Part shown: positions 24,229 to 35,947 of the stretch, one piece after another
Layout of the letters: every line of letters begins with the position of its first letter
Position numbering within the stretch: position 1 is the first letter of the stretch
Source: Pyrenophora tritici-repentis
Lineage: Eukaryota > Ascomycota > Dothideomycetes > Pleosporales > Pleosporaceae
Direction: 5' to 3'
Length of the DNA: 64,000 bases
Assembly (NCBI RefSeq): GCF_003171515.1
Contig: NC_089396.1
Coordinates: forward strand, 2,418,001 to 2,482,000
The notes under the pieces: model-generated
The model's input: the letters and a program-made list of their open reading frames with translations, nothing else
Database searches by the model: none
Told to the model about the DNA's origin: nothing
Translations under genes and position numbers: made by a program

Positions 24229-24950
24229 TCAGCTCCAGTACTGAGCACCCAACTCCTCCCCAAGCTTAACATCATCACCATCAACGATAATTTTTCTTAC
24301 CACAACCCCAACAACATCCCACTTACTGTTCGTCTCTACCGGCAAGCCCGAGTCCCTCCGCTTTCCCGACGTATCCTCGCCCCCAACTTCGCGCACAACC
24401 TCCCAGTTGTTATTACCGATGTCCACGAGCCGAGCACGCTTGTAGCTGGCGTTGGAGACTTTGCGATGAGCGACCACAAAGCCGGCTTCATCCTGTTCCT
24501 TGATCCACTTCCGAGCTTCTTCGTCCTTCCAAACTTTCTTCAAAGCAGCCTCTGCATCCTTGAGTAGACGGACGCTTTGTTCATCTGCCTCAATGGTGCC
24601 GGCTTCAGTACCCTTGTCGAGTGGTTTCTGTAGGAGGTGGGTGCCACCGAAGCTTTCGACAAAGTGGCCGTTGTCGGCGTTGAAGAAGATGACGTCTTTG
24701 TACCTGAAACAAGGTCAGTAGAGAGCATTATAGGTTCGGGATGGGAATTACCGTACCATCGTGTGCCTATGTCGTCGTAGTCGCGGTCCTCGAGCACCTT
24801 GGGTGTATGCTTGGATGTCTTGGACACGAGCTGTCCACAGGGGAGCTTGTCTGCAGGGAGGGGCTGGGGTAGGATCGCAAGATCGGGGATAATGGAAGGG
24901 GAAAGCGGGCCTTCCAGGTAGCTGGGCCGACGGGAGTACTTTGCTGCCAT
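24229..24950 (-). CDS. Conserved fungal protein of unknown function
   Basis: Two exons, complement of 24757-24950 and 24229-24703, encode 222 residues. The intron (24704-24756) runs from GTACGG to TTTCAG and restores the frame at a Trp codon. The N-terminal block (RRPSYLEGPLSPSIIPDLAILPQPLP) and the middle (YKDVIFFNADNGHFVESFGGTHLLQ, split here by residues) look strongly constrained. The centre is a charged helix rich in Lys, Glu and Ala. There is no signal peptide or membrane segment, so a soluble intracellular protein is likely. An in-frame extension upstream is open but begins with no better ATG. I do not know a function for the family. Confidence 0.72.
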
Positions 24951-25544
24951 ATCGAGAAGCTGTAGCTGGAGGTAGAATAGTAGTTGAGCAGTAAAGTAGA
25001 CTTCAATTGAAGCAGAGTGAACGAGATTCAAGGTTCTTCAGAGCTGGGAGCTGTATATGTAGCTATTCGCAGAATGCGGAGGTGCTCTCCCGTGAGGGGT
25101 CAGCAAGGCTTTATGTGATCTCATTGTACCACTGCCTGTTTGGTGGAACCCCGCTCGCCATGGCTATTTCGATTGCAGGTCATGGTCACGCGACGGTACC
25201 TGATTATGGTAACTACATGACTATGTCGATGATGATGCGACGCGTTTCGGGGCCGATTAAGTGGTGTGACTGATCAGGTGGCCGTGATGTGGTTGGCGAC
25301 ATGGCGTGTTGTCGTACGTACCTGAGCGCTCGCTTCAAAGTGGATCCGGCAAGACGCTGCCGGCTGGTTCCGATGCACCCTCTGCTGCTTTATCCAACAT
25401 CACCACCAGGGCGTGATATGATTAGGAGTAGTCGTTCATTGCTAAGTAGGGTTGATATGTATACAAGGCCGTAATTCTTATTCACAGCTTCTCCCTTCTC
25501 CTACTACCATCAGCCACACATCTCCAGCACCCCGCACGAAAGAC

Positions 25545-26264
25545 TTACGGCTTCATCGCCATAGCCTTCTCCCACGTCTCATCGAGCCGCGGACCCTTCG
25601 CGGTGAGTCCCAAATCTATGTCGAGGTCTGGGTCAGACTTGCCCATGGCGCGTCTATAGGCCTCACGTTGTCCCACGCGTCCCAGCCACGCCATGATGCC
25701 TTGGTAGTCGGTCAAGTCGATTGACTCAAACTTCCGCATCGTGGTGAAGCACCAGCCATTCATGATGTCCGCAGCAGTAAACTCATCGCCGGCGAGCCAA
25801 GTGTTGCTGAGAAGTTGGTTGTTGATATGGTTTAGCGCAATATGAACACGATTGTCGTTGTTCTTGTATCTGGGGTCCTCTTCGCCGACCATACCACGGG
25901 ACATGGTTCTCCTGTAAAGTCCAGATAGCAGCGAAGCGTTTGCGAAGTGGAACCAATAAAGGTAGTCGGCAAAGTTCTTGTGCTGCGGTCCGAGAGCCAG
26001 TCGTCCATTGGCGTACTTGTGGATGACGTACTCGCAGATGGCACCAGTCTCTGCAAGTTTGATGGGATTGCTGGCATCTGTGTGGTCTTCGAGAACGGGT
26101 GCTGCGCCCATGGGGTAGATTGCCTTGAGCTCAGGTGGTGCGAGGAGAGATGCGCGCTTGTAGAGTTTCAACTCGTATGGGATATCGAGTTCCTCGAGAA
26201 GCCATGGGATGCGCTCGCCTTGGCCGACCTGAAGATGATGTACTATGAGTTTTGGGGACGCCAT
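25545..26264 (-). CDS. Glutathione S-transferase
   Basis: An uninterrupted 239-residue protein with the two-domain GST layout. The N-terminal thioredoxin-like part starts KLIVHHLQVGQGERIPWLLEEL, with the serine/tyrosine position of the active site replaced by the HLQVGQ stretch. It continues to the conserved cis-Pro region (GAAPVLED) and the ETGAICEYVI glutathione-binding motif. The all-helical C-terminal domain contains the N-capping box TAADI. This looks like a fungal GST of the bacterial/theta-like grouping, which may use an atypical catalytic residue. Predicted role: conjugation or peroxide detoxification in the cytosol. Confidence 0.9.
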   Translation of the reverse strand: MASPKLIVHHLQVGQGERIPWLLEELDIPYELKLYKRASLLAPPELKAIYPMGAAPVLEDHTDASNPIKLAETGAICEYVIHKYANGRLALGPQHKNFADYLYWFHFANASLLSGLYRRTMSRGMVGEEDPRYKNNDNRVHIALNHINNQLLSNTWLAGDEFTAADIMNGWCFTTMRKFESIDLTDYQGIMAWLGRVGQREAYRRAMGKSDPDLDIDLGLTAKGPRLDETWEKAMAMKP

Positions 26265-26943
26265 GTTGATGCCTGGTAATGTATTGAGGTTTGTGGAGGT
26301 AAGAAGATTAAGGTATGTGTATGTGTTGCGACTGCGTCTAGTTATTCGAATCTACTCGGTGATCGACACATCCGGCAAGAAGTATGACGATGAGCTCCGC
26401 TCTTTCCGATTCGGCATCGCTGGGTTAAAGGTGGAGAATGAAGCCTCAGTCTTGGATTATAATGATTCCAGATTCTTTGCTATACCTAAGCGGCCTCTAG
26501 GCACCTACAGCGCATCTCCGAGACAGACGGCCTGGACTTCCCGATTCGGTAGACCATGCTTGATGCTGACAATCTCTGTCACGTGAGCTTCGGCCGAGGC
26601 ACTACTGCTCTCGTTGATTGGTCCAGTCAGACATCACCGAGACTAAATGCGGATTTTGCGGATATATCGCATGAACACAGTTGAACTAGAGACCGATAAT
26701 AGAGAGCCCTTCGCTGTTGCCTTCATCTGTGGTGTGCTAGGTTTCTTCTACGTACCTAGGCATCAAGGTTTTCACAAACCGCATTGTCCAGACCGAAACA
26801 TGGCAAATCATCTCTTGGCCATATATATCAGACACCAAAACAGATAATAAATGGCTTGTATTGACACTATCAGTTCCAGCTTGACGTTAATATCGAGAGT
26901 CACCGGAATGGCTCTCTTCCTGGTCATGCGAACCCAAAGCCAA

Positions 26944-28380
26944 TCACAAGATCCAAGCTGGAAAAAGCTCGGTATAGCTCATGTCATCTGCGAGCCTTTC
27001 CCACTCACCATATGTCTCTCCAAGTAGATCTCTTAGCTCTTTGTCGATCTTGTTGCGATACTGGCGCACATGATGCACAAAAGCATGTTCCCTTTCTAGA
27101 GCAATCTTGCGATGATTGCGCTTATACCAAAAGACCTTGAAGACGTCCTTGTCACATTCTTTACCGTCACGACCCAAGAGCGTATAGTTGCCTCTATATC
27201 CCAGGTTGTACTCAATTGCGTAGCATAGCATGTCAATGATTTTCTCGACGAGCTCAACGTCTGCTAGTGCCGGAAAATTTGTCTCTAGTGATTCATCGTC
27301 GTCCAGATCCTCACATTTACGGAGATGTTTGATGGAATGACTCTTCCACGTCTCACGATTGACGCGGTAGAGTGCCACGATCTGGCGAACCGAATACATC
27401 CAGTCGAAGAATGGGCCCCTGTCATCCTCAAAGTCGGTACAGCCAGTAAGACGACCCCACAGAGGAAAGCCTTCCAGCCAGTGCAGTTCCACAAGTCTTT
27501 TGACGTTTTCGAACTTTCGGTCATGTAGAACTATATCCTTCATTTCGTTTTCGTCGACAAACTTTAGATGCACCTCCTCGGGCTTTATCTCCACTGAGTG
27601 GTCCCCACGCGTCATGAGCGACTGCCAGAAGCGAAGGAAATGAAAGAAGTCCAGGTTCTTGACTGTCCACGTAAACCATAGCCCCTCGCGCTTTCTGGAG
27701 TAGTAAAGGTAAAAGGTGTCATGAAAAATCTGTCTGTTAACAAGTGAGAGCAAGGGCACATCATCGCATAGATTGCCTCTGGAGTTCATATGCACTATCC
27801 TGTCATGATCATGCGTTTCGTGTGCACATCGGCGGATATACATATTGTATTCTAATCAGTACCTTTCAAAAGCTTCGCAACACCCATCAGTTAATCCGTT
27901 CTCCTTCTTGGCTTTGCGGAGCTTGCGCAATTCATTTTTTCTGTCCAGTTGCTCTCGGGTATATTCTATGTCCTCCTGTTTTCTAGCACGCGCGGTATGT
28001 TGTCGTATATGGTACCAAGATGGGCTGCCGAAGGACCTGTTCAACAGGCATCTACGGAAACTCTCTTCACGAACTCGGCGCTGACGCATGACTGCATCGT
28101 CCTGTATACTAAAGTCATAGATCATGTCGCGTATCTCGCCGGGCAGATCCATGAAGCAGAATGGCTGCTCAACATGGCGTGTTTCATTTTCATTATTCCC
28201 GTTATCCTTTTCCAATAAGTCTTTGGTAATTTCGTCCTTTCGTGCGCGGAAATCTTGCATAACCTTATTCCAAAGCTCTTTAGCACTGGCCACATCTGCT
28301 CCCCTTTGCTCCTGATCTGGCGTAAGGGCAGTCGCAGACCATGGTTGTTTCAGTACTTCAATTAGGGGATGAGTCGCCAT
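26944..28380 (-). CDS. F-box-like fungal protein
   Basis: Two exons, complement of 27863-28380 and 26944-27799, encode 457 residues. The intron (27800-27862, 63 nt) joins an AG|G codon and keeps frame. The central DLPGEIRDMIYDF motif (about residues 77-89) is the F-box-like/2EXR type helix seen in many expanded fungal families. It is followed by a very basic stretch (about 125-165) and by the LLSLVNRQIFHDTFYLYYS block, typical of the second half of such domains. The long C-terminal part is helical and rich in Trp, Tyr and charged residues. It could recruit substrates to an SCF ubiquitin ligase, though many fungal relatives lack proof of this. It lies 533 bp from the deaminase-like gene. Confidence 0.72.
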
Positions 28381-28912
28381 GACTATCAGTTGAGATTTCG
28401 GTTTGCGTTCTCATGGATCTCTGCCGCGTTGAGGCTGTATATGAGTTGTCCTGCGTGTTTGCTTATCACATGATGATTATCAGCAACATTCAGCCATGCG
28501 TTTCGTGAGTATGCTTACGAAGTCTCGTGTATTCTTCCAAATCCATTACTTTTTAGTTGTTCTTCTTTTCAAGACTCAGAAGTGGGTATCGGATTTCATT
28601 ATGTGGTAGCTTATTGATTTTTTGAGGGTTATACGTGCGTAAACATGTGGATATACACCACACTTTTATAACGCGGCGTGTGGTATTCTAAATTCACGTG
28701 TGAAATAGCCATTTGTATTCCATCTGCAGGAATAGCAAGTTGCACTGATTTAGTAGCGGCGCGTAAGGCTATACTTACACGATCTTGTGTCTTTTTCACA
28801 TAAGAGACTGGATTTGTCGAGTTCTACTAAAGTTCTTTAGTCGTTGAACTCAACAAATACAATCAGTAGAAAACTAGTTACCGAAATCAAGCCATTTCGG
28901 ACATGATTCTAA

Positions 28913-30142
28913 CTATGAACTACCCGCATTTACTGCGCGAAAAGAGAGTCCATGATTCAACATTACAACATTGACTTTGTCGATGAAAAGACTGCACGAC
29001 CAACATATCTCCTGGCTGACGTAGATGTCTATGGGTATCTTAAGATCCGAATGTCTTTGAAATGTATGTGGTTCGCCAAAGTGCTTCAGTCTGTTGCCCG
29101 ATTCCTCGAGCATGCCGGTAATGTAGAAAGCCATCAACTGAGGTTCTACGTGACTAGCGTACCCTCGTTCGATATTCGAGATGCCTACCAAATTAGCCAG
29201 TTGCTCGGCAGCCGTAGTCCAATGGTTTCTGTTGATGAAACCAGTTGGGTCGCCTTGAGTTCCAGAACGAGCAAGGTATATGTAGCCCTTAAATCTCATG
29301 TAGCCGACAGCACAATCGTCCTGTTGTTCCATTGGGTAACCATTCGACAAGTAGGTCCGCTTTGGAAATGTGAAAACAATACTTATGGTGACTTCTCTCG
29401 ACTTCTCGTCTCCGTCTTTCTTGTGGATGCGAATATCTTCGTGTAAAGAGGAGAAGCATCTTCCATCCAAGTATCGTTGCTCGTTGTTGCGTTGTTCGAA
29501 ATACTGATTCTTGGCCTTCAACTTTCCGAGTTTATTGTGGCAAGCCTCAAGTTCTTTTTCTAGCGTAGTCGCCTTGCCGATGTCTAAAAGTTGTTTGGTA
29601 AAATTAAATAGGGCCTTGTATCCCTCAAAATCCTTTGACAATTCATCATTACGAGCTGACGATTCTTGGGGTTCATTCTTGGTTTGGCGCAGCTCCTTAT
29701 GCAGTCGAGCAATATACATTTTGGCAGCGGAACTACTATTTGCGTTCTCTTGGGGTGAATCAACAAGGCGATGAAGGTGACCCGTGGACAGCGTGGGACT
29801 TTTTGTAACGTCAGATCCATCATGCTTGGTCTCTGCATTTGAATCATGCACTTCCTCCACCTCTTGAGCCAAGTACATTTCTTCGACCCGTTTTGTCAAC
29901 TGCGCTCCTGACTTGACAAGCGCAACAGGTACATCATCCTCAGCGACTATCAAAGCTGGCTGGGTTTCGGGCTTGGTGGCGTCCTCTTTCTTCAAACACT
30001 AATTTGAATCAATGAAGGCGACATGTGTAACGTCATCAATGGTAGTCACCTCTGGCTCAGCCCACTCCTCGTCAGCCACGTCCTCCCCCAAACCCATCCT
30101 TCTCAACTTAGCATCAAGATCGCCAATATCCGGTTTCGCCAT
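28913..30142 (-). CDS. Coiled-coil protein with C-terminal deaminase-like domain
   Basis: Two exons, complement of 30050-30142 and 28913-29998, give 392 residues. The intron (29999-30049, 51 nt) starts GTGACT and ends TTAG; it contains the in-frame TAG that would otherwise separate two frames. An acidic N terminus leads to a coiled coil (about residues 125-210). The C-terminal 180 residues form an alpha/beta domain with H314-x-E316 in HVEPQLMAFY and C363-x2-C366 in SQEICWSC, the zinc-site pattern of the cytidine-deaminase superfamily. The gene at 50194-51576 carries the same arrangement. I recall fungal proteins annotated as single-strand DNA deaminase toxin A-like, and this may be one; the activity is inference. 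The start at 30142 is uncertain because the frame stays open upstream. Confidence 0.66.
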
Positions 30143-31960
30143 CTCGATGTCTTTTCGTGAAGGTTCAGTTGAAATAGCCTTGCGTTTCAATTGAATGAGG
30201 AAAGAAAAACGACGTTCGTGCCTACCAGGCTGAACAGGCAACAGCCCCCAGCCTTATGTCTTCCTCTCACCTCACCACGCCGCATTTCTCGAACCATCCA
30301 CCGTGAGAAATATCTCCAATCACTACGTGCATGAATAAATCAGCAGACCGTCTCTTCTGAGCCATATGCAGACACAAGCGAGCCATTCACATGCTCGGAT
30401 AAAATCGCACAGCATGATGCTACACCGCATCAATCTCAGCCTTGTCAGCCTTGTCAGCCTTGCCTTACCGGCAGCCGGTGGCAGAATATTACCCAGCGAT
30501 TAAAGCTGACTCAGAAAAAGGTCTATACAGTATCTTCCAAGCACCTAAAAGGGCCCCATCCTAGAACAAAAAAAAGAAGACCGACTAGTCCCATCCCCAC
30601 GCTTTCAACTCACCCTACCAGACCTCCTCCCGTCTGTTTACTTCACCGGTGTAGTCCGGAATTATCCACACATCCAACCCAGCAAATTATTCGCCAGATT
30701 TCCCTGAATCCAACACGAATATCTGCGTATTGTCATCACACTAACACAATCACTATTCTTTCTTCCTCTCCAACTCTGATCTACATGTATATAATCTTGC
30801 GTCAGACATTCCACACAACACAACACAACACTAGCGCCATGCGTAAACTCATTTCCCTGCGCGACCGTGTGCATCTACTCTCCGACCTCCGAGCTCATTT
30901 CCCTATACGAGTACCCGCATGTGCCTACGGGATGACATCACAGACCGGTATAGTAAGTAAGCAGCGTTCACGCTTACCTAGAACGAGCGCGTAGAGCAAC
31001 AACAGAGCAGGGTTAACGTATACAAGCTTTTGTATATCCAATTGCTCAGAAGAAAAAAAAGAACGATTGTGAGATCTATATCTATACATGCACATCTCCA
31101 CTCCTTCCCCTCCCCTCCTCTCTCGTTCCTTATCTCATCTTCTCTTCCCCACCCTAATCTTGCTCTTGCTCTTGCCCCACTCCCAGTCCCACCGTCTTCC
31201 TCATCTTCCTTATCTTCTTCCCCACTGATTCATGCACCACCTATCCCCAGCATACCCCTCTCCTCCTATGCACAAGCAAACGAACAAACGCCTGGGCAAA
31301 CGTTGCTCGCCCCATGCATACCAATCATATAACATGACGATGCAATAACGACAATCCCCGCTGCAGCGTCTTTCTCTCTCTCTGAAACACGCTCAAAAAA
31401 GCAAGCCTTGTCGAAACTCACCACACAGCGACAAAAAAGAAAACAAGAACCAGGATGCGAGACGGAGAGAAAGAGCAAAAAAGGTACCTATTTGCAGCGG
31501 GGAAGCGAGAACGAGAAAAAATGGAGGAGGATGTGATGTACTTTAACATATGAGGATAGAAAGAAGAAGAAAAAAAAAGTTCTCTCGCTTTCTTTCTCTC
31601 TGTTTGTTCTCGGAAGGAACAAAGGCATCTATCTATGTCTATTCGGTTCCTGGCTTTCTTCTTCCCTCTTCGGCTTCAGCTTCGACTTCGGCTTTGGCTT
31701 TGTACTATACACATCCATCCCCACATATCCATCCAAGTAGAACAGATAGTATCAAACCGACCTGATGTCAAGTTTAACTTCCCCCTCCCCCCCCAAAAAA
31801 GGATTAAAATAAAGCGCCTTTCAAAAAAAAGCATCATGGAGAGGCTCACTGCTATGATCATAAAACAACAGTACCGCTCAAGTAGTAAGAACACAGAAGA
31901 AAAGAAGAGATCAAAATGCCCATATAACCCCAACAAACAACAACCAACAAAAAAGAGAAA
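30143..31960. other. Gene-free, C/T-rich intergenic region
   Basis: The stretch contains a C/T-rich block at about 31080-31270 and A-rich stretches at about 31555-31580 and 31790-31840. Open frames are short and of low complexity. The end near 31961 is the 3' flank of the DUF3405 gene. No gene or RNA gene is supported. Confidence 0.5.
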
Positions 31961-34496
31961 TCAAGGCTTCTCCGCATCCTTAGCCATGCGCTTAACAGGA
32001 TGCAGCAGTATCCCCGGCATACACATCCTCTTCTGCTCCAACGCGCCATCAAAACCCGGCCCACCATCAATCTTCTCAGCTTCACCCCACCCTTGCTTGA
32101 CAATCGGCCAATTAAGCCATCTGCGGTACAGATTCCGCGGGAACCTCGACGCATAGTACCAGCTCCAGCCCTGGAAGTTGAACTCGCGGTCGTGGTTATA
32201 GCAGGAATCTGCTTCTTCTGTCCAAGCGCCCTGGCGGGGTTCGAGGCTCTCACCCGTTTCCTCGTCGACGGAGTGGGCCGAGTCGAAGATGGCTTCTGTG
32301 TATGCGGGCGGCCAGTGGCGGTCGTTGAAGATGGGGTGCGGGGCGTAGACAGCTTTGAGGCCGTGTTGGAGGGCGACGGTCGAGGGCCACATTTCGGCTT
32401 GCATGCTGCGGCCGACGAGGTTTTCTTCGTGCATGGCTTGTAGCATTTTCTTGCTGAAGCGCACGACGGTGTTGATGAAGGTGCGGCGGTCGATTTGCTC
32501 AAAGTCCGGGTGCGTGAACCAATCTGCCTGGCCGTCTTCCGGGGTGAAGATGGGACGGACGTAGGGGAGGTAGTTCCAGATCTTGTCCTTGTACGACCAT
32601 GTTGTGTTGCGGGGGTCCCACATGGGGAGTAGGGTGATGAAGTCTGCGGGTTCGGCTACGCCCCACTCGAAGTCGTCTTCTTCCATGGTCGTTGGCGGCG
32701 TCGGGCCCAGCGGCTTCTGCGGGGGGTCCGCTCGTGCCCATGGCCGTGGTCCCCACACGGGTGGTGGGATAAGCGAGTTGGCCGACGCATTCAACACATC
32801 CCTGTGCGTGTTCTCGACGAACGACTGGTAGTCGCCATGCACGCTCGGGAGGTAGTAGCGCTTGTTGCGCTCCCACAGCAGCTTGCGGGGCTGCTTATCC
32901 GCGAATTCGCTAATCTTTTCGAAGAAATGGTAATGGTGTCCCGTGTAGCGGGCGTCTGTCTCCCAATTCCAGATGTAGTCGAACTCGGGGTGGGTAAGAC
33001 TGAACCACTGTAGACACATGAATTGCTGCCAATAAACTTGCCAGTCCATAACCTTGGGATACCATTTCGGAAAGATAGATTCTGACCATAGTATCGCTAT
33101 GTCGCGTAATTCTTCAGGTACGTTTTCTTTTAATATGCGGTCGTATTCATACTGGCTGTCGAAGATGGGCACGTTGCGGTCCTTGACGTGTACGTAGAGG
33201 TAGACCTGGTACTCGCCACCGGATTGGAGGGAGAGCTCAGAGACCATGGCACGAATCGCGGTAATGTCGTTTTCCTCGTAGTTGTAACCAGTCCAGGCAC
33301 GAATGAGAATGGCTGTGCGGTGATGGTACTTCTTCTTGGGCTCCCGGTTTTCGAGGTTACTCCTGCTGGTGTCTGTTGGGATGGCAAACGCAGACGAAGC
33401 CGCCGCAGGCTCAGGCAAGACGGTGCTAGGGATCTTGACAATGGGCGATCTGGCGCTTGGTCGGAATCGGTTCTTGTTCCGCTGGAGACAGTCGTCTTGT
33501 AGGGCGCCCCAGTTCACCTCGCTCCACTCGGGGACCGTCGCGGGCGCTTTCCAGTGCTTGACCTCCTCGGGGAACTCGTTGTCGCCATATCCATACGGCC
33601 CGTATCGCGAGTATCGGTCGAAGCAGACATCATCATCCAGGCCAATGACATCATAGCCACCAGCGTAAACCGGGGGAAAGTTCTCGGGGATTCCGCGATA
33701 GACCTGGACTTCGTCGTCGGTGCTCTCGTTTAGTGGAACACCACGCGGACCCAGACAAGCCACGTATTCGCCATGCCACTTCTGCTTCCACTCGGGAGTG
33801 TTGTATTTGGGGAAAGGCTTGTAGGCAATCGGTTCAGACGCGACAGTCTCGTTGAGCTTGTCGTGGCCTGACTCGTATACGCGATAATCCCTGTGCACTG
33901 TTAGAACTCCCATTCGCGTACGTGAATACGAGGTCTTACATGTCAAACTGCTCCCAGCGGTTCGGGTCGTACGCCTTGCCAATGTAGTCAGCAAACGGCG
34001 GCCAATGGCCGTCCCAGCTCGGTCGCGGCCACTGCAGCATCTTCTCCATGTACTTTTTCATGTTGGTCGGCCGCGAAAAGGGAGGGATGAAGGATCCGAT
34101 TCTCGAAGGCGCCGTCAGCCATGGTGGAGAGGGCTTCGTCTTTGTAGGTGGCGTGGCAGGCTCCTTGACGGGTTCCTTGACGGGTTCCTTGACGGGTTCC
34201 TTGACGGGCTCCTTGTAGGGCTTGTGATCCGCGACTATTGGAGGTGTAGTGGCGGCGGTTGGCTTCACAACAGGTATGGGCACCGCATGTTGCCAGGCAT
34301 CGTCAAGATGCGTTTGCGATCCGCCTGGTCCTTCGTGCAACAGCTCCTGGTGACCCGGTCTTTGCCCCTGGTCAAACAGCGGCATGCGCTCGTAGACCCT
34401 CTCGTGCGACCATGGGCTATGCTGTAGCAAAGCGAAGATGAAAACAAATGCCAAAGAAGAAAGAATCGCAAACCTGCGAGGTGATCGAACAAACAT
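31961..34496 (-). CDS. DUF3405 type II membrane protein
   Basis: Two exons, complement of 33940-34496 and 31961-33890, encode 828 residues. The intron (33891-33939) has a TTCTAAC branch and joins an AT|G codon. A short basic N terminus precedes one membrane anchor (FAILSSLAFVFIFALLQ, about residues 9-25). A stalk follows with five KEPV units (about residues 95-113). The large luminal domain has the blocks of the fungal DUF3405 family: AILIRAWTGYNY, VYLYVHVKD, EFDYIWNWETDARYTGHHYHF and MQAEMWPS. The topology and aromatic-rich blocks suggest a Golgi glycosyltransferase-like enzyme, but the activity is not established to my knowledge. Confidence 0.88.
34159..34222. repeat. 15-bp in-frame tandem repeat (KEPV units)
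   Basis: About four copies of GGTTCCTTGACG-type units, with slight changes at the ends, lie in the DUF3405 stalk. They are a likely source of length variation between strains. Confidence 0.85.
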
Positions 34497-35947
34497 GGTT
34501 GGTGTGAATGTTTGTCGTATTCGTATGGTTCCTAGTCGTTTGTGTACTAACGTATTGCGGTATCGTAGTAGACGTGTTTCGTAAGCTTTACGGATAGTGT
34601 AAAAGCTGCATCGCTTGATGTGCTAAGGCGTGGGCGCAAATGCGAGAGGACTTTCGTCTCGTCTCGGACAGTTTGTAAGGAACGTGGTGGGCAATTGCAA
34701 GTGTCTAGTAAAGTAGCTGCCCAGCGTCGCTAGCTCTGGAGCCAATGCAGTAGAAGCGAAGGCGGGGCCGACTTGGTTGAAGAAGGTAGGTAGGAGCGCC
34801 GGTCAAGGTGGTCAAAGTACGGTATCGTTGGACGTCGTAGATATGGCGCACGTGGGGGCCAGTAGATGCAAAGGAGTGTAAGTAGAAATGGCAGGAAAGA
34901 CGTGGAAAGAAAGGCGAATACGGCGATGGAAATGGCTAGATGAAATGACGAGTGGGAAGAAAACGCGGAACCCCAAGTCTCGTTGACAGGGTATGAAATT
35001 GCAGAAGCGTCGAACAGTCTCAAACGGCAGTACGCGGCCATAGCCTTGTCGGACTGTGTCGATCTGGGTATCCCCATCGGTTTTGACACTTAACCCTCAA
35101 CCCTCGTACCGCCTCCCGCACTGTGCCGCAGGGTACTCCATGAATGGCTGACGCGTTGCACACCAGTTGGATCGCCGAGTGACGAATGGCGGGAGCCGCT
35201 GGGCGCGCATTGGCACATGGGACTGTTGGCCTGTCTGCCCTCCAGCCAGTGCTTGCGCGTTTCACAAAAAAACTTCCGAGCGGCGACCCCGTCGCACCAT
35301 GCCGCTACTCATCTATCCGGAGAAAGCTTCTCTTTCATCTCTCGAGACGGAAAAGGTGCAATTAGAGATAAGAGCAGGACCGAAGCACATGACGCATTAT
35401 CACCTTGCAGCAGCAAATTTTGTCCTAGTCCCTCGTCATTTCACACAATTCAACCGATATCAAGAACCACTCTGTTCGGTCCGTTTGTCCAAATGGCGCA
35501 TTAGATCACCTAGGTATAAGCGTCCTTGCAAGTTCTAACATCCAACACGTGAAGCTACGGTATCTAAACATGTAGATGCGCCGCGGATCACAACCAATCG
35601 TGAGGCCGACTATTAACAAAGTAAACTCAAGCCGTGCGACACATGTAAATGCAATGCAGTATGCCAGATTAGAGTGCGTAACCATTGTGCAACGTCGCAA
35701 CGTGCAACGTGCAGCATCGATGTTTATCTCAAGTTATGCTATTTCGGCATTTGCCATGTCACGTCGAAATACCTTCCCAAGTCTACCAACGCCTCGCTCT
35801 CTGCATCGATGCATGATGCTGATGCAGTCGTGCAATCATCCACTTGTGATCACCATCAGCCCAACGCTTCTGCTATCTTGATATTACCCGTGCCCCGCAC
35901 CATTCCGGCAATTTTTGACTCGAGTGCACACCGACGTACAGCGCTTC
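34497..35947. other. Intergenic region
   Basis: This 1.45-kb gap lies between the DUF3405 start and the Shp1 3' end. Short frames on both strands overlap each other and lack any motif. Nothing is supported. Confidence 0.5.
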
